Below, one piece after another: positions 1 to 10,640 of a stretch of DNA of 64,000 nucleotides. The notes below the pieces were generated by a model that was given only the letters and a program-made list of their open reading frames with translations, was not told the origin of the DNA and did no database searches. This DNA is from Budorcas taxicolor (Eukaryota; Chordata; Mammalia; Artiodactyla; Bovidae). The stretch's first letter is position 1; the number at the start of each line of letters is the position of its first letter. The DNA is taken from NCBI RefSeq assembly GCF_023091745.1, contig NC_068922.1, positions 82,741,533-82,805,532 on the forward strand, in the 5' to 3' direction. Made by a program: the position numbers and the translations under genes.

Positions 1-1258
1 TTCCTAGAATGCTGCGTATTAATTCATATACATAGATTCAAGAAGGTATTCCTCATCATCGCAGCTGATATGAATCCTTATCACACACCCTTTTGAGGTA
101 TTATCCTTTTTATCATGAGTTATGTTTGTTTACTTCGCATCTTATCGACCAAATTTTAGTCTACATAAAGCATGTATTTGAAGGAACTCACAGCTGCAAG
201 TGACAGAGGCCCAGCTCCAAACGGAGTTTACTGACTCGTATGTTGCCAGGGGTAAACCTGCTTCAGGTAAGGCCAGATCCGGAAGCTCAGATCCGAACAA
301 TATGAGCCTGTTTCTCCCCATCTCAGATCAGCTTTCATCATGGTTGACTCAATTCCCAAGCAGCCTTTCTCCATGTATAGTAAGAAGGCTACAGATTATT
401 CTAGGCTTGTATTCCACCAGTTTATCAACTCAAGAGATGGTGTCTTTCTGTTAATAGTTTCAATGAACGGCTCAAGTAAGGCTGGTATTGGCTCAGCTTG
501 GGTGCTGGGTTCATCTATGAACCAGTAGTTGTCACCGAGGGATGGTGGTGCTCTGAATGGCTCTGCGGAAAGTACATATGTTGAGAATAGAGTAAAAATG
601 TCTTTGAAAAGGAAAAGCTGTATTTTCCTGGAAGAAAGAGGAATGAATTGCGGCAGGTAAATTCAGCACATACTTCACAGAGCAGGGCCCTGCCTGCCAC
701 CCCCACCCCGGCCCTGCATCGTCCACTCGTCACAGGCCACATCTTGAGCTAGAGCAAATATCAGAGAAATGAGTGTGCGTGGGAAATGTCAGAGGATCGT
801 GGGAAGTGATGGGTCCTGAAGGCCAAGAGTGCTGGTTTCAAACTTTGGCTCCATCATATACCAACTGAGGAAATCTGGGGAAAACTACCATAGGAGCTCT
901 CACTTCCCTGTAATAATAGAGAGATTCCTCAGAGGAAGAAATGAGGAAACGTCTACATCATAGAGGTGTTTTGTTTCTTGGAAAAAAAAAAAAAGGAGCA
1001 CACGCTTCACTAAAATGCTAGTCTATTAATTATATAATTATCATTTAAATTTAATATTTTAAGTTTAATATTTAACTATTAAAACTTAGTTGGTTATTCA
1101 CACAATTAAACAACACAATTCAGTATTTATTGATTTGGATTCGAGTATATATTATAATTTTTAATTCAGCATCTGTGTTTTTCATGAAATTAAATTGAGA
1201 AGCACCACTTAAGAAGATCTCTCTTGATCTGTTTTCTTTCTAATATTTTTTGTTTGCT
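1..1258. other. No gene or clear repeat seen
   Basis: I recognise no coding exon or named repeat here. The short open frames near 200-530 and on the minus strand near 515-742 have no family resemblance and look like chance. An A-run near 979-993 and a very AT-rich patch at about 1018-1170 are the only compositional features. Confidence 0.5.
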
Positions 1259-1577
1259 TGTTTTTGGCCGCGCTGGGCTTTGTTGCCACTCAGGCTTTCT
1301 CTAGTTGAGGCAAGTGGGGCTGCTGGCTGAGGCTCCAGCTTCTTATTGTGGAGGCTTCTCGCTACGGAACGCGGGCTCCTGGACGCTCCGGCTTCAGTAG
1401 CGGTCACACGTGGGCTCGCAGTTGCGGCTCCCAGCTCCAGAGCCCAGGCCCAGTTGCTGGGGTGCCGAGGCCGACCTGCTTTGCTGCGTGTGGGGTCTTC
1501 CCAAACAGGGCCGGAAGCCGCGTCTCTTGCCCTGGCGGAGGGATTCTCTACCACTGAGCCACCAAGGAAGCCCCCGA
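1259..1577 (-). mobile_element. tRNA-Glu SINE (CHR-2/SINE2-1_BT type)
   Basis: Read on the plus strand this begins with the inverted SINE tail (TTGGCCGCGCTGGG) and ends with the inverted tRNA-like head (CCACTGAGCCACC then AAGGAAGCCC). Between lie the GC-rich imperfect ~20-bp modules typical of this SINE class. It is nearly full length but diverged. The open frames across it on both strands come from the GC-rich SINE and are not genes. Confidence 0.88.
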
Positions 1578-1597
1578 TCGATTTCTTTTTAAAAATC

Positions 1598-2602
1598 TGA
1601 CCTGCCTCCTGAGAAACCTGCATGCAGGCCAGGAAGCAGCAGTTAGAACTGGACAGGGAACAACAGACTGGTTCCAAATAGGAAAAGGAGTGCGTCAAGG
1701 CTGTATATTGTCACCCTGCTTATTAAACTTCTATACAAAGTACATTATGAGAAATGCTGGACTGGAAGAAACCCAAGCTGGAATCAAGATTGCCGGGAGA
1801 AATATCAATCACCTCAGATATGCAGATGACACCACCCTTATGGCAGAAAGTGAAGAGGAACTAAAGAGCCTCTTGATGAAAGTGAAAGAGGAGAGTGAAA
1901 AAGCTGGCTTAAAGCTCAACATTCAGAAAACGAAGATCATGGCATCGGGTCCCATCACTTCATGGGAAATAGATGGGGAAACAGTGGAAACAGTGTCAGA
2001 CTTTATTTGGGGGGGCTCCAAAATCACTGCAGATGGTGACTGCAGCCATGAAATTAAAAGACGCTTACTCCTTGGAAGAAAATTTATGACCAACCTAGAT
2101 AGTATGTTCAAAAGCAGAGACATTACTTTGCTGACTAAGGTCCATCTAGTCAAGGCTATGGTTTTTCCAGTGGTCATGTATGGATGTGAGAGTTGGACTG
2201 TGAAGAAAGCTGAGCGCCAAAGAATGGATGCTTTTGAACTGTGGTGTTGGTGAAGACTCTTGAGAGTCCCTTGGACTGCAAGGAGATCCAACCAGTCCAT
2301 TCTAAAGGAGATCAATCCTGGGTGTTCTTTGGAAGGAATGATGCTAAAGCTGAAACTCCAGTACTTTGGCCACCTCATGCGAAGAGTTGACTCATTGGAA
2401 AAGACTCTGACGCTGGGAGGGATTGGGGGCAGGAGGAGAAGGGGACGACCGAGGATGAGATGGCTGGATGGCATCAGGGACTCGATGGGCGTGAGTCTGA
2501 GTGAACTCCGGGAGTTGGTGATGGACAGGGAGGCCTGGCGTGCTGTGATTCATGGGGTCGCAAAGAGTCGGACATGACTGAGCGCCTGAACTGAACTGAA
2601 TG
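1598..2602 (+). mobile_element. BovB LINE (RTE), 5'-truncated
   Basis: The copy starts inside the reverse-transcriptase domain and runs to the BovB 3' end, which has the GACTGAGCGCCTGAACTGAA-type terminus. It encodes the RT catalytic box YADDTTLMAES and the downstream region with MYGCESWTVKKAE and FELWCW. BovB is a non-LTR retrotransposon that entered ruminants by horizontal transfer from a reptile-like source (family knowledge). The 3' end resembles the Bov-A SINE body, as expected because those SINEs share it. Confidence 0.95.
1690..2253 (+). pseudogene. BovB reverse-transcriptase remnant
   Basis: This open stretch of 187 codons covers the RT palm motif YADD and the region after it, then ends at a TGA directly after FELWCW. 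Related copies have an arginine codon (AGA) there, so the stop is a point change. The frame resumes beyond it with RLLRVPW and continues to about 2577 (KLQYFGHLM, GRRRRGRPRMRWLDG). The endonuclease and N-terminal RT are missing, so no active protein is possible. The copy at 15978-16800 carries the same stop. Confidence 0.85.
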
Positions 2603-2761
2603 CTAGGAATGGACTGATGATTCTGTCTCCTGACGTGAGCATATAAAGGAAGGAGAAACACAATATTTTTATGCATTGAGACAATATTTTACTCTTCTTA
2701 TTTTGATTTATAGTCAAGAGGAAATACTGTGCTAGAGTTATCATTTGTATACATAATATCA

Positions 2762-3079
2762 AAGGAGATCAAACCAGTCAATCCTAAGGGAAATCAATCT
2801 GAATATTCATTGGAAGGACCTATGCTGGAGCTAAAGCTCTAATATTTTGGCCACCTAATGTAAAGAGCCAACTCCTTGAAAAGACCCTGATGCTGGGAAA
2901 GATTGAAGGCAAAAGGAGAAGGGGGGAGCAGAGGGTGAGATGGTTAGGCAGCATCACCAACCAACTGACATAAATTTGAGAACACCCAGGGAGATGGTGG
3001 AGGACAGAGGAGCCTGGCGTGCTACAGTCCATGGGGTGGCAAAGAGTCAGACATGACTTAGCGACTCAACAACAAAAAC
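2762..3079 (+). mobile_element. BovB LINE 3' end fragment
   Basis: This is a 3' terminal piece of an older BovB subfamily. It keeps the KEINxxYSLEG-like, KLQYFGHLM-like and RRRGxQRxRW-like coding remnants with several stops, and ends in AAAGAGTCAGACATGACTTAGCGACT. It is more diverged than the copy 160 bp upstream, in line with an earlier insertion. Confidence 0.88.
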
Positions 3080-3489
3080 GAATAGGATAAATACTCAGTC
3101 TGTTGCTTCCTTCCCTTCTCCTGTATGCCTTCCCATGTTTCCTCGGAGGCGTCCACGCTGATACGTTTTGCTTTTCAACAGCCCCAGGAAGGTAAAGGAA
3201 TTGTCATGCTGACTCGAGGAAGCCACCTGTTGGCGCTGTTTAGTTGTGATTTGAGGAGATAGAAGAGATCTAAAGCCAAACCTAAGTCTTCAGTAGCTCA
3301 CCTGATATTGAATCTGGCCAGGCACAGCATTTGTTTTTAGACACTGCAAAAATGAGATTGCAGAATCCCATTCAGCTAGGGGGCCACTGGAAAAAAAAAT
3401 ATCTTGTAACAGAACATTGATGTGTTTCCCCATCAAAAGTTAGTTCAGGTAGGCGTTAAATAAAGATCATTGTAAGATATATGCACGCA
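3080..3489. other. No gene or clear repeat seen
   Basis: The sequence between the BovB fragment and the next SINE has no recognised repeat, no long conserved-looking frame and no splice-site context that I would defend. Confidence 0.45.
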
Positions 3490-3709
3490 TGACGCATGCC
3501 GAGTTGCTCAGTCGTGTCTGGCTCCATGTGACCCCACGGACTGCAGCCCACCAGGCTCCTCTGTCCTTGGGATTTCCCAGGCAAGAGTTCTAGAGTGGCT
3601 GCCAGGCCCTCCTCCAGGGGATCCTCCCGACCCCGGGATGGAAGGCATGTCTCTATGTCTCCTGCGTTGGCAGGCGGGCTCTTTACCACTAGCACCACCT
3701 GGGAAGCCA
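3490..3709 (-). mobile_element. Bov-tA type SINE
   Basis: The plus strand reads as the complement of a tRNA-Glu/Bov-A composite. It starts with the inverted Bov-A end (CTCAGTCGTGTCTGGCTCC) and finishes with the inverted tRNA-like head (TCTTTACCACTAGCACCACC then TGGGAAGCC). It is essentially full length. Confidence 0.93.
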
Positions 3710-3975
3710 CTCAGATATATGTGTGGACAACACCGAATCCTACCCCTATGTAGACTTCGGGAAAACCAGGGACAGAGCAACAGCAACTATGACAGCAAAC
3801 CCCCGTGTATTTTGCAAATGGCCGAGAGGTGCTCTTTATGACGGCACCAGCTGCCAGGCGAGATGCTCACGCGGGAGGCGGCTGTTCAAGCCAAGACCAC
3901 GGCCCTTTCTGCTGTCACCTTCTGTAGAGGTGGCCCAGGACAGTTTCACAAAAAATAAGCTCCTGAAGGTGTAAC

Positions 3976-4411
3976 TGTTGCAGAGAGAAATCAATTCTGA
4001 CTCCTTGTTGGAACTGTTTCTTTGACTTTCTTTCCGTTGCTTTTGTTATTGTAATCACACATAAAGGCCTGCCTCAGAGAATCCTGCCCTTCTGCCTGAC
4101 TGCTAAGCTAACTCCTCTTTGTTCAGAACCCAGCCCACCTGTTAATAGCAGGAAGAAATGGATTAACACATCCCCCTGCCTGAGGCTTGCCATTCCAGGA
4201 GATGCCATTCCAAGACCTTTTTACTTTGTTTCCTCACCTCCCCCATCTCTGATCTGTAAAAGAACTTGACATCCAGACCCCATAAGATGCCAGATCCCCC
4301 TTACTTTTATTTTGAGAACTAGTCTGCCATCTTTTCGGTCTCAAGTTGTATTCCTTACCTCAATGCCGCCTCTGGACCTGTTGTGGGGAGAGCAGAGTAA
4401 GCTTGGAGTCG
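3976..4411 (+). mobile_element. Probable solo LTR (BTLTR1-like ERV)
   Basis: The stretch starts TGTTGCAGAGAG and resembles ruminant BTLTR1-type LTR sequence, with an R/U5-like 3' part around GTCTGCCATCTTTTCGGTCT and CCGCCTCTGGACC. The usual poly(A)-signal segment of such LTRs appears to be deleted. No internal retroviral genes are present beside it, so it is best read as a solo LTR. A 5-bp GTAAC lies immediately before (3971-3975) and after (4412-4416), as expected of an integration duplication. The family name is recalled by eye, and the 3' end is CG where LTRs normally end in CA. Confidence 0.6.
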
Positions 4412-4663
4412 GTAACACAATCAATCCAGCCTTAAGTACTCTTCCCAAACATTATTTAGCTTTGAATATTTCACTACTTTTCAAACATTTCCACTAACAA
4501 GACTCTAAGGACGGAGAAGAGCAAACCCGTATATCTGAAAGGGGAATAGACTGAAGTGATGTTTTACTTTAAAAAGTAAGTTACATATACACTTTAAATG
4601 TAGATATTTTATTTGTCAATTGCACCTCAATAAAGCTGGGAAAAGTAATTCACGTATTTTTGT

Positions 4664-5383
4664 TGATCAGCCTCTCAGTAGGGTCTGACTCTTTGTGACC
4701 CCATGGACTGCAACACACCAGAATTTCCTGTCCTTCACTATCTCCCAGAGTTTGCCCAGACTCAAGTCCATTGAGTCGGTGATGTCATCCAATGATCTGA
4801 TCCTCTGTCATCCCCTTCACCTCCCGCCTTCAATCTTGCCCAGCATCAGGGTCTTTTCCAAAGAATCAGCTCTTTGCATCAGGTGGCCAAAGTATTGGAA
4901 TTTCAGCTTCAGCATCAGTCCTTCCAATGAATATTCAGGACTGCTTTCCTTTAGGATGGACTGGTTGGATCTCTTTCCTGCCCAAGGGACTCTCAAGAGT
5001 CTTCTCCAGTACCACAGTTTGAAAGCATCAATTCTTTGGCACTCAGCTTTCTTTATAGTCCAACTCTCACATCTTCATATGACTACTGGAAAAACCATAG
5101 CTTTGATTTAGATGGACCTTTGTCAGCAAAGGGATGTCCCTACTTTTTAATATGCTGTCTAGGTTTGTCATAGCTCTTCTTCCAAGGAGCAAGCGTATTT
5201 TAATCTCATGGCTGCAAGCACCGTCCACATTGATTTTGGAGCCTAAGAAAATAAAATATGCCACTGCTTCACTGTTTCCCCATCTATTTGCCGTGAAGTG
5301 ATGGGACCGGATGCCATGATCTCAGTGTTTTGAATGTTGAGCTCTAAGCTAGCTTTTTCACTCTCTTCTTTAGTTTCTGTTTG
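4664..5383 (-). mobile_element. BovB LINE, 3' part (minus orientation)
   Basis: The plus strand shows the complement of the BovB 3' end (CTGACTCTTTGTGACCCCATGG) through to the RT region, stopping near the complement of the KEESEKxxLxLN segment. Remnants of IMASGPITS, FLGSKI and RLLLGR are readable on the minus strand with frameshifts. It meets a plus-strand BovB 5' region at about 5384 without spacer. Confidence 0.93.
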
Positions 5384-6250
5384 CTTTTGGCTCTCCAGAT
5401 GCTTGGAGGGCATAGACAAACCTTTATGCACATCAGGACCCAGGAGAAGAACGAGAGGCCCCCACAACAGACTGGGCCAGGCCCGCCTGTGACCATTTGC
5501 AGGTCTCCTGTGGGGTCAGCGGCAGCCTGAGAAGGGACACAGGCTCCTGCAGCAGCAGTCCTGCAGGCTGAGTGTGGCCTCCCCTCCCGGGGGAGATCGC
5601 AGTAGCCCCACTGCAGACCCCAGGTGCGCAGCATACAGACTGGAGAACCATTATGCCAAAGAAGTTCTCACACTTGCAAAAGTTCTCAGCCCCACAACAG
5701 ATTCCCAAACTGGGGGTCCCGCAAAGGGACTGAGAATCCCCAGGGAATCCGACTTTCCAGGTCTGCGGGGTTTCGTTACAGAACATCCGCAGAACAGGGG
5801 CAACGGAGACTCTTGGAGGCACAAACAAAGCCTGTGCTCACCAGGACCAGGAGGAGGGAGCAGTGGGCCCACAAGGCTGAGCTAGACCTGCCCGTGAGTG
5901 TTTGGGAGTCTCCGGTGGGTGCCCGGGTTGCCAGCAGCCTGCCTTGGGGTCAGGGACGCTGACAGCTGCCTTCCTGGGAGGCACAGAGAGCTGCTAAGTC
6001 CTTTGGGGGGAGACAGCCCGCACCCTACCTTCGTCTGGCCTAGGCCAAACTGCAGGGGGCGAACTCGGCCCCGCCCATTGGCAGAAAACTGGATTCAAGG
6101 TTTACTGAGCGTGGCCTTACCCCCCAGAGCAAGACCCAATTGTCCCACAGCCAGTCCCTCCCATCAGGGAGTCTGCACGGGCCTCTTATCCTCCGCGATC
6201 AGAGGGCGGGCAGGATTTAGATCCAGAGGGCGCCACAGAGAACAGTGTGC
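5384..6250 (+). mobile_element. BovB LINE, 5' region (plus orientation)
   Basis: This GC-rich stretch matches the untranslated and early part of BovB as I know it. It contains segments like TTGGAGGCACAAACAAAGCC, ACCAGGACC, CCGCCCATTGGCAGAAAACTGGATT read in pieces, and ATCAGAGGGCGGGCAGGAT. It points the opposite way from the BovB 3' part just before it. The several overlapping open frames here reflect GC content and not genes. The right edge is uncertain, because a SINE remnant follows. Confidence 0.72.
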
Positions 6251-6299
6251 GCCGCTTACTGTGAACAAACTGTCGGCACTGCGCGGGCGGCCCAGCGGC

Positions 6300-6605
6300 G
6301 AAGACTGCGCTCCCAGAGGAGGGGCCGGGATCCATCCTCGGCTGCGGACCTGATCCCACACGCTGTAACTAAGACCCAGTGTGTCCGACTCTTTGCAACC
6401 CCGTGGACGCTGGGGGCCCGCCCTCTGTCCATAGAGCTCTCCCAGAAGGAATACTGGAGGGGGCTGCCATTCCCTCTCCAGGGGATCTTCCCGACCCAGG
6501 GATCGAACGCAGGTGTCCTGCGCTGCAGGCAGAGGCTTTACCATCTGAGCCACCAGGGTAGCCCAACTAAGACCCAGCACAGCCAAATAAATAAATAAAT
6601 ATTCC
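6300..6605 (+). mobile_element. tRNA-Glu SINE remnant, split by a Bov-tA SINE
   Basis: GATCCCACACGCTGTAACTAAGACCCAG before 6380, and CAGCACAGCC plus (AAAT)n after 6577, together make the 3' end of a longer tRNA-Glu SINE in plus orientation. The intervening 6380-6564 is a later SINE. The 5' limit of this older SINE is unclear. Confidence 0.6.
6380..6564 (-). mobile_element. Bov-tA type SINE with target-site duplication
   Basis: The complement of a Bov-tA SINE runs from TGTGTCCGACTCTTTGCAAC to the inverted head ending CCACCAGGGTAGCCC. It is flanked by a perfect 13-bp direct repeat, AACTAAGACCCAG, at 6367-6379 and 6565-6577. That repeat lies inside the older SINE and marks a clean L1/BovB-style insertion. 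Confidence 0.94.
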
Positions 6606-7653
6606 ATTTTAAGAGTTGTAAAAACACTTGAGTTTATTCCCACTTCACTGACCTTTCCACCGAGTCTTCAAGTACCTCCACGCTGCGGCCAGACCTGTGT
6701 GATCATCGCTGTTCGATCTGCTTCACTGCACTATTCAATAAACACCGAAGAGAACTGGAGTTGCAGCTCATTTTTCCTTGCTGAATCTCCGGGGCCTGGG
6801 CAGCACCTGGCATGGGGTAAACACTTGGTAAATGTTTGTTGAGTGAATGAAAGAATGAAGTAATTAATACGCCATGTTTATCCTCTGACTTCCCATTTCC
6901 TTAGCACACAACCCCCTGAGGATGTGTACTTGCATTTGAAAAGTGCTGCTGAATGCGATGCAAATTGAAGCCAAGATGTGGGATTCACAGAGACAAATTA
7001 ACGGAACTGTTTTCTCTCCACTTGTGTGATTTTATTAGCTGAATTATGGGTGCGGCTGATTTCATGGATCAGATGATTCTAGGTCCATAGCCTCTGCACT
7101 CAGCAATTATCCAGTTAATATGATTAATGGAGACAGTAAAAACGAACATCAGCATGATCACGGGGGTCTCATGTTCCTGAGACTGGGAAACTACATCAAA
7201 TCCGGGGAAGAAATGCTCTTTTGAAAGAATCAAGCTCCGGAGGGCGTACCTTGCTCCTCTCCACCGCCTCCATCTGCCTCAAGCCCTCGCCTTCCCTCCT
7301 GCTCCTGGAAGCGACCGATATTTCCGCAGATCTTCATTTCTGGTCACACGGCGTGTGTGTTGTCAGCCTCAATTGTCTCTAATTTCTTGAGTGTTAGAAA
7401 GATGAGGCTAGTCTGCTACTAAATCATGATGACAAAGTACTGACTAAACAGGGAGCGTGGTGCCCCGGTCACGGTGGACGGGAGAGAAGTGCTGAAAGTG
7501 TCCTTTTACACCAGAAATGCTCACTTTTAAATGAGATGTTGCCTTAAAGAAATTCAACACCAAAATTTTTTTTTAATTAAACATCTTAAGCAGCTAATGG
7601 AGTTTCTGGCTCCTTTTTATTGAGCACACCGTAGATGCTAACTGGGGAGAAGT
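6606..7653. other. Mostly unique DNA, MIR-like tail
   Basis: No gene is recognised. At about 6775-6860 the sequence resembles a MIR 3' end (GCACCTGGCATGGGGTAAAC, then AATGTTTGTTGAGTGAATGA), in plus orientation. The rest, up to the SINE at 7654, has no repeat I can name and no credible exon. Confidence 0.5.
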
Positions 7654-7847
7654 GCAAGTCTTAGCCACTTAGTCATGTCCGACTCCTCGGCAACGCGTGG
7701 GCTATAGCCCGCCACGCTCCTCTGCCCATGCAGTACTGGAGTGTTTTGCCAGTCCCTTCTCCGGGAATCTTCCCGAGCCAGGGATCGAACTCTGGTGTTC
7801 TGCATTGCAGGCAGGTTCTTTACTGCCTGAACCAGCAGGGAAGACCA
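7654..7847 (-). mobile_element. Bov-tA type SINE
   Basis: This is the complement of the composite SINE, from CACTTAGTCATGTCCGACTC to the inverted head CTGAACCAGCAGGGAAGACC. The body contains the hallmark GGGATCGAACTCTGGTGTTC (complement of the B-box region). No convincing target duplication was found. Confidence 0.93.
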
Positions 7848-8104
7848 CACATCCTGTGGCGTTACCCCTCACACTGACCTGGGGGGTAGAGGAGTCTTGT
7901 GTCCACACTGAGCAGGACAGGAAGCTTCAAACGGTGAAGCCTCTTGCTCCATCACAGGTGACCCTGCGGCAGGTAAACCTTTGGGAGAACAATGGTCCAA
8001 ATGCAGACCTGCCTGAGTCTGAATGCTTGTTTTTCAGAACTGTTTGCTTTACTTGCAGTATGATTTCTGTACAGTGTGTTAGTTTCTTCTCTGCAGAGAA
8101 GGGA

Positions 8105-8420
8105 ATGAGCTGTGTGTAGACATATATCCCTCCCACCCGAGCCTCTCTCCCAATCTGCCCTCTGGGTCATCACAAAACCCTGAGCTGAGCTTCCTGTGGG
8201 TTCCGGCAGGTTCCCACCAGCTCTCTACTTTATACACGGTAGTGTGTGTATGTCAGCCATTTGCAGAGATGTGGATGGACCTAGAGTCAGTCATAGCAAG
8301 TGAAGTAAGTCAGAAAGAGAAAAACAAATATTGTGTATTGATGCGTGTTTATGGAATCTAGGAAAATGGTACAGATAAACTTGTTTCCGAGGCAGGAACA
8401 CCGTCTGAATCCTCATCACG
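8105..8420 (+). mobile_element. L1 3' UTR fragment
   Basis: This is sense-strand L1 3' untranslated sequence of artiodactyl type. The blocks GATGTGGATGGACCTAGAGT, AAGTGAAGTAAGTCAGAAAG and ATGGAATCTAGGAAAATGGT appear in the usual order. No coding part remains. Confidence 0.85.
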
Positions 8421-9584
8421 CATCATGGCATTGTATAGCAGATTGAAGGAAGCCAGTGGGGATGACTTAGACGTAGGACCAACCCATGAATGTGAGTGTT
8501 AAGGTCTGGAACAAAGAGAGGAGGATACTCTGAAAAACGTGGCCAGGGGACCATGAAAATGCGTCCTGCTAGAAGCCGATGGTCTGAGCAGACACGGCAG
8601 ACCCGCCGCCGGCGACCCTCGCGCTTGAGCTGCGATGCCCTCTCACTCCACAGAGAGTCTCTCTGTTATGCTGAAACACCTTGTGTTGTTGAAACAATGA
8701 TCAAGGTTTCAGTTAGAAGCCTCCCGTTCTCAGAACCCTCATCAGCATGACGAGTTTGTTAGCTTGGGTTAAATTTCACCAGTGGGTTGAGACTCATTTT
8801 TAGTTTAAATTTCTCTTTACAATGCCAAAATTTCCACACGTAATTCTTTAATTGCCACATTCCCCTTTTAAATCTTTTAGGATAATGTCTGTATGCCAAG
8901 AGTTGTAATTTATTTATATGACAACTTCACGTGGGTTTTTTTTTTTTAATCATCTCCATTTGCAGAAACAAAAAAGAGATTTCCCTCCTAGGACGTGCAG
9001 AATGTGATAGAATTCGTACGATAACCCAGGTCGTCAGCATTTCTGTTTTGAACCATGGCACCATATAAGGGATTTTAGAAGAAAATGCCCCAACGGAGCC
9101 TTAGAAAATGGAACACTGAATACTAAGTTCTGATTAAGACTTACCTGTGGAAGGTCAGAACCTGGCAAGGGTAGGTATTAAGGTAACAGTAACAGGGGCC
9201 ACATGAAAATCCCAAAGGTCAAAGTCAGATGAGGAGCCAGCTCTAACTATATCTCAGATTTGCCCAAAGAAAGTCCAGCTGTAAAGTCTGAGACCTAAAG
9301 TGTGGTGACTGCATTCTACTGAAGAAAGTTTTCATAGGCAAAGATAGTTCCCATTGTGAGCAATTTAATTTTAAGAAGTTAGTATTCCAATCAGAAGGGG
9401 AGCTTGGAAGACCTCTGAGAAAAAATGAGAGTGGAGAAGACTACATAAAATAATTATCAATATATTATGTGCAGGGGTCATGTCAAGAGTCTCATGTAAT
9501 TGCAAGGTAGCTGAGGGTGAAGTGCAGGGTCAATAGCTGCAGGTGCCGAGTGGTTGGGAGCCATGGGGGAGGGGAGCGAGAGAG
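8421..9584. other. No gene or clear repeat seen
   Basis: No repeat family is recognised. An 84-codon arginine-rich frame begins near 8496 but has no recognisable domain and I do not call it. The sequence leads into the minisatellite. Confidence 0.45.
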
Positions 9585-10640
9585 ACGGGGGCACTCGGTG
9601 TAGACGTGGGGCAGAGACGGGGGCACTCGGTGTAGACGTGGGGCAGAGGTGGGGGCACTCGATATAGACGTGGGGCAGACATGGGGGCACTCGATATACA
9701 CGTGGGGCAGAGTCAGGGGTACTTGGATATACACGTGGGGCAGAGAGTCAGGGGTACTTGGATATAGACGTGGGGCAGAGAGATGGGGGCACTCGATATA
9801 CACATGGGGCAGAGAGTCAGGGGTACTTGGATATACACGTGGGGCAGAGATGGGGGCACTTGATATACACGTGGGGCAGAGAGATGGGGGCACTCGATAT
9901 ACACGTGGGGCAGAGACGGGGGCACTTGGATATACACGTGGGGCAGAGAGTCAGGGGTACTTGGATATAGACGTGGGGCAGAGAGATGGGGGCACTCGAT
10001 ATACACATGGGGCAGAGATGGGGGCACTCGATATACACGTGGGGCAGAGAGTCAGGGGTACTTGGATATACACATGGGGCAGAGATGGGGGCACTTGATA
10101 TACACGTGGGGCAGAGAGTCAGGGGTACTTGGATATACACATGGGGCAGAGATGGGGGCACTCGATATACACGTGGGGCAGAGAGTCAGGGGCACTTGGA
10201 TATAGACGTGGGGCAGAGACGGGGGCACTCAATATACACGTGGGGCAGAGAGTCAGGGGTACTTGGATATATACATGGGGCAGAGATGGGGGCACTCGAT
10301 ATACACGTGGGGCAGAGTCAGGGGTACTTGGATATACACGTGGGGCAGAGACGGGGGCACTTGATATAGACGTGGGGCAGAGACCGGGGCACTTGGATAT
10401 ACACGTGGGGGCAGAGACGGGGGCACTTGATATACACGTGGGGCAGAGAGACTGGGGCACTCGGATATACATGTGGGGCAGAGACGGGGGCACTCGATAT
10501 ACACGTGGGGGCAGAGACGGGGGCACTTGGATATAGACGTGGGGCAGAGATGGGGCACTTGATAGACACGTGGGGCAGAGGGACGGGGGCAGTCGGATAT
10601 AGATGTGGGGCAGAGAGATGGAGAATTCGTGGGACACAGA
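9585..10640. repeat. Minisatellite, ~31 units of 32-35 bp, two unit classes
   Basis: About 31 tandem units share the core ACGTGGGGCAGAG and fall into two classes. Class A (about 32 bp) reads GACGGGGGCACTCGATATAC or a close variant. Class B (about 35 bp) reads AGTCAGGGGTACTTGGATATA. The middle of the array (roughly 10020-10350) alternates A and B strictly, giving a higher-order unit of about 67 bp, while both flanks are mostly A. Units drift at CGTG/CATG and CTCG/CTTG. Long open frames on both strands (up to 190 codons) result from a stop-poor unit whose length is not a multiple of three. They are not protein genes. Confidence 0.97.

Noticed and set aside
1259..1577. tRNA-like sequences (A/B-box heads) of the many SINEs as possible tRNA genes
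   Set aside because: They are SINE heads without a complete cloverleaf and are attached to SINE bodies. No independent tRNA gene was seen.
9585..10640. A CRISPR-like regular array
   Set aside because: The units are contiguous minisatellite repeats with no unique spacers, in a mammalian genome.
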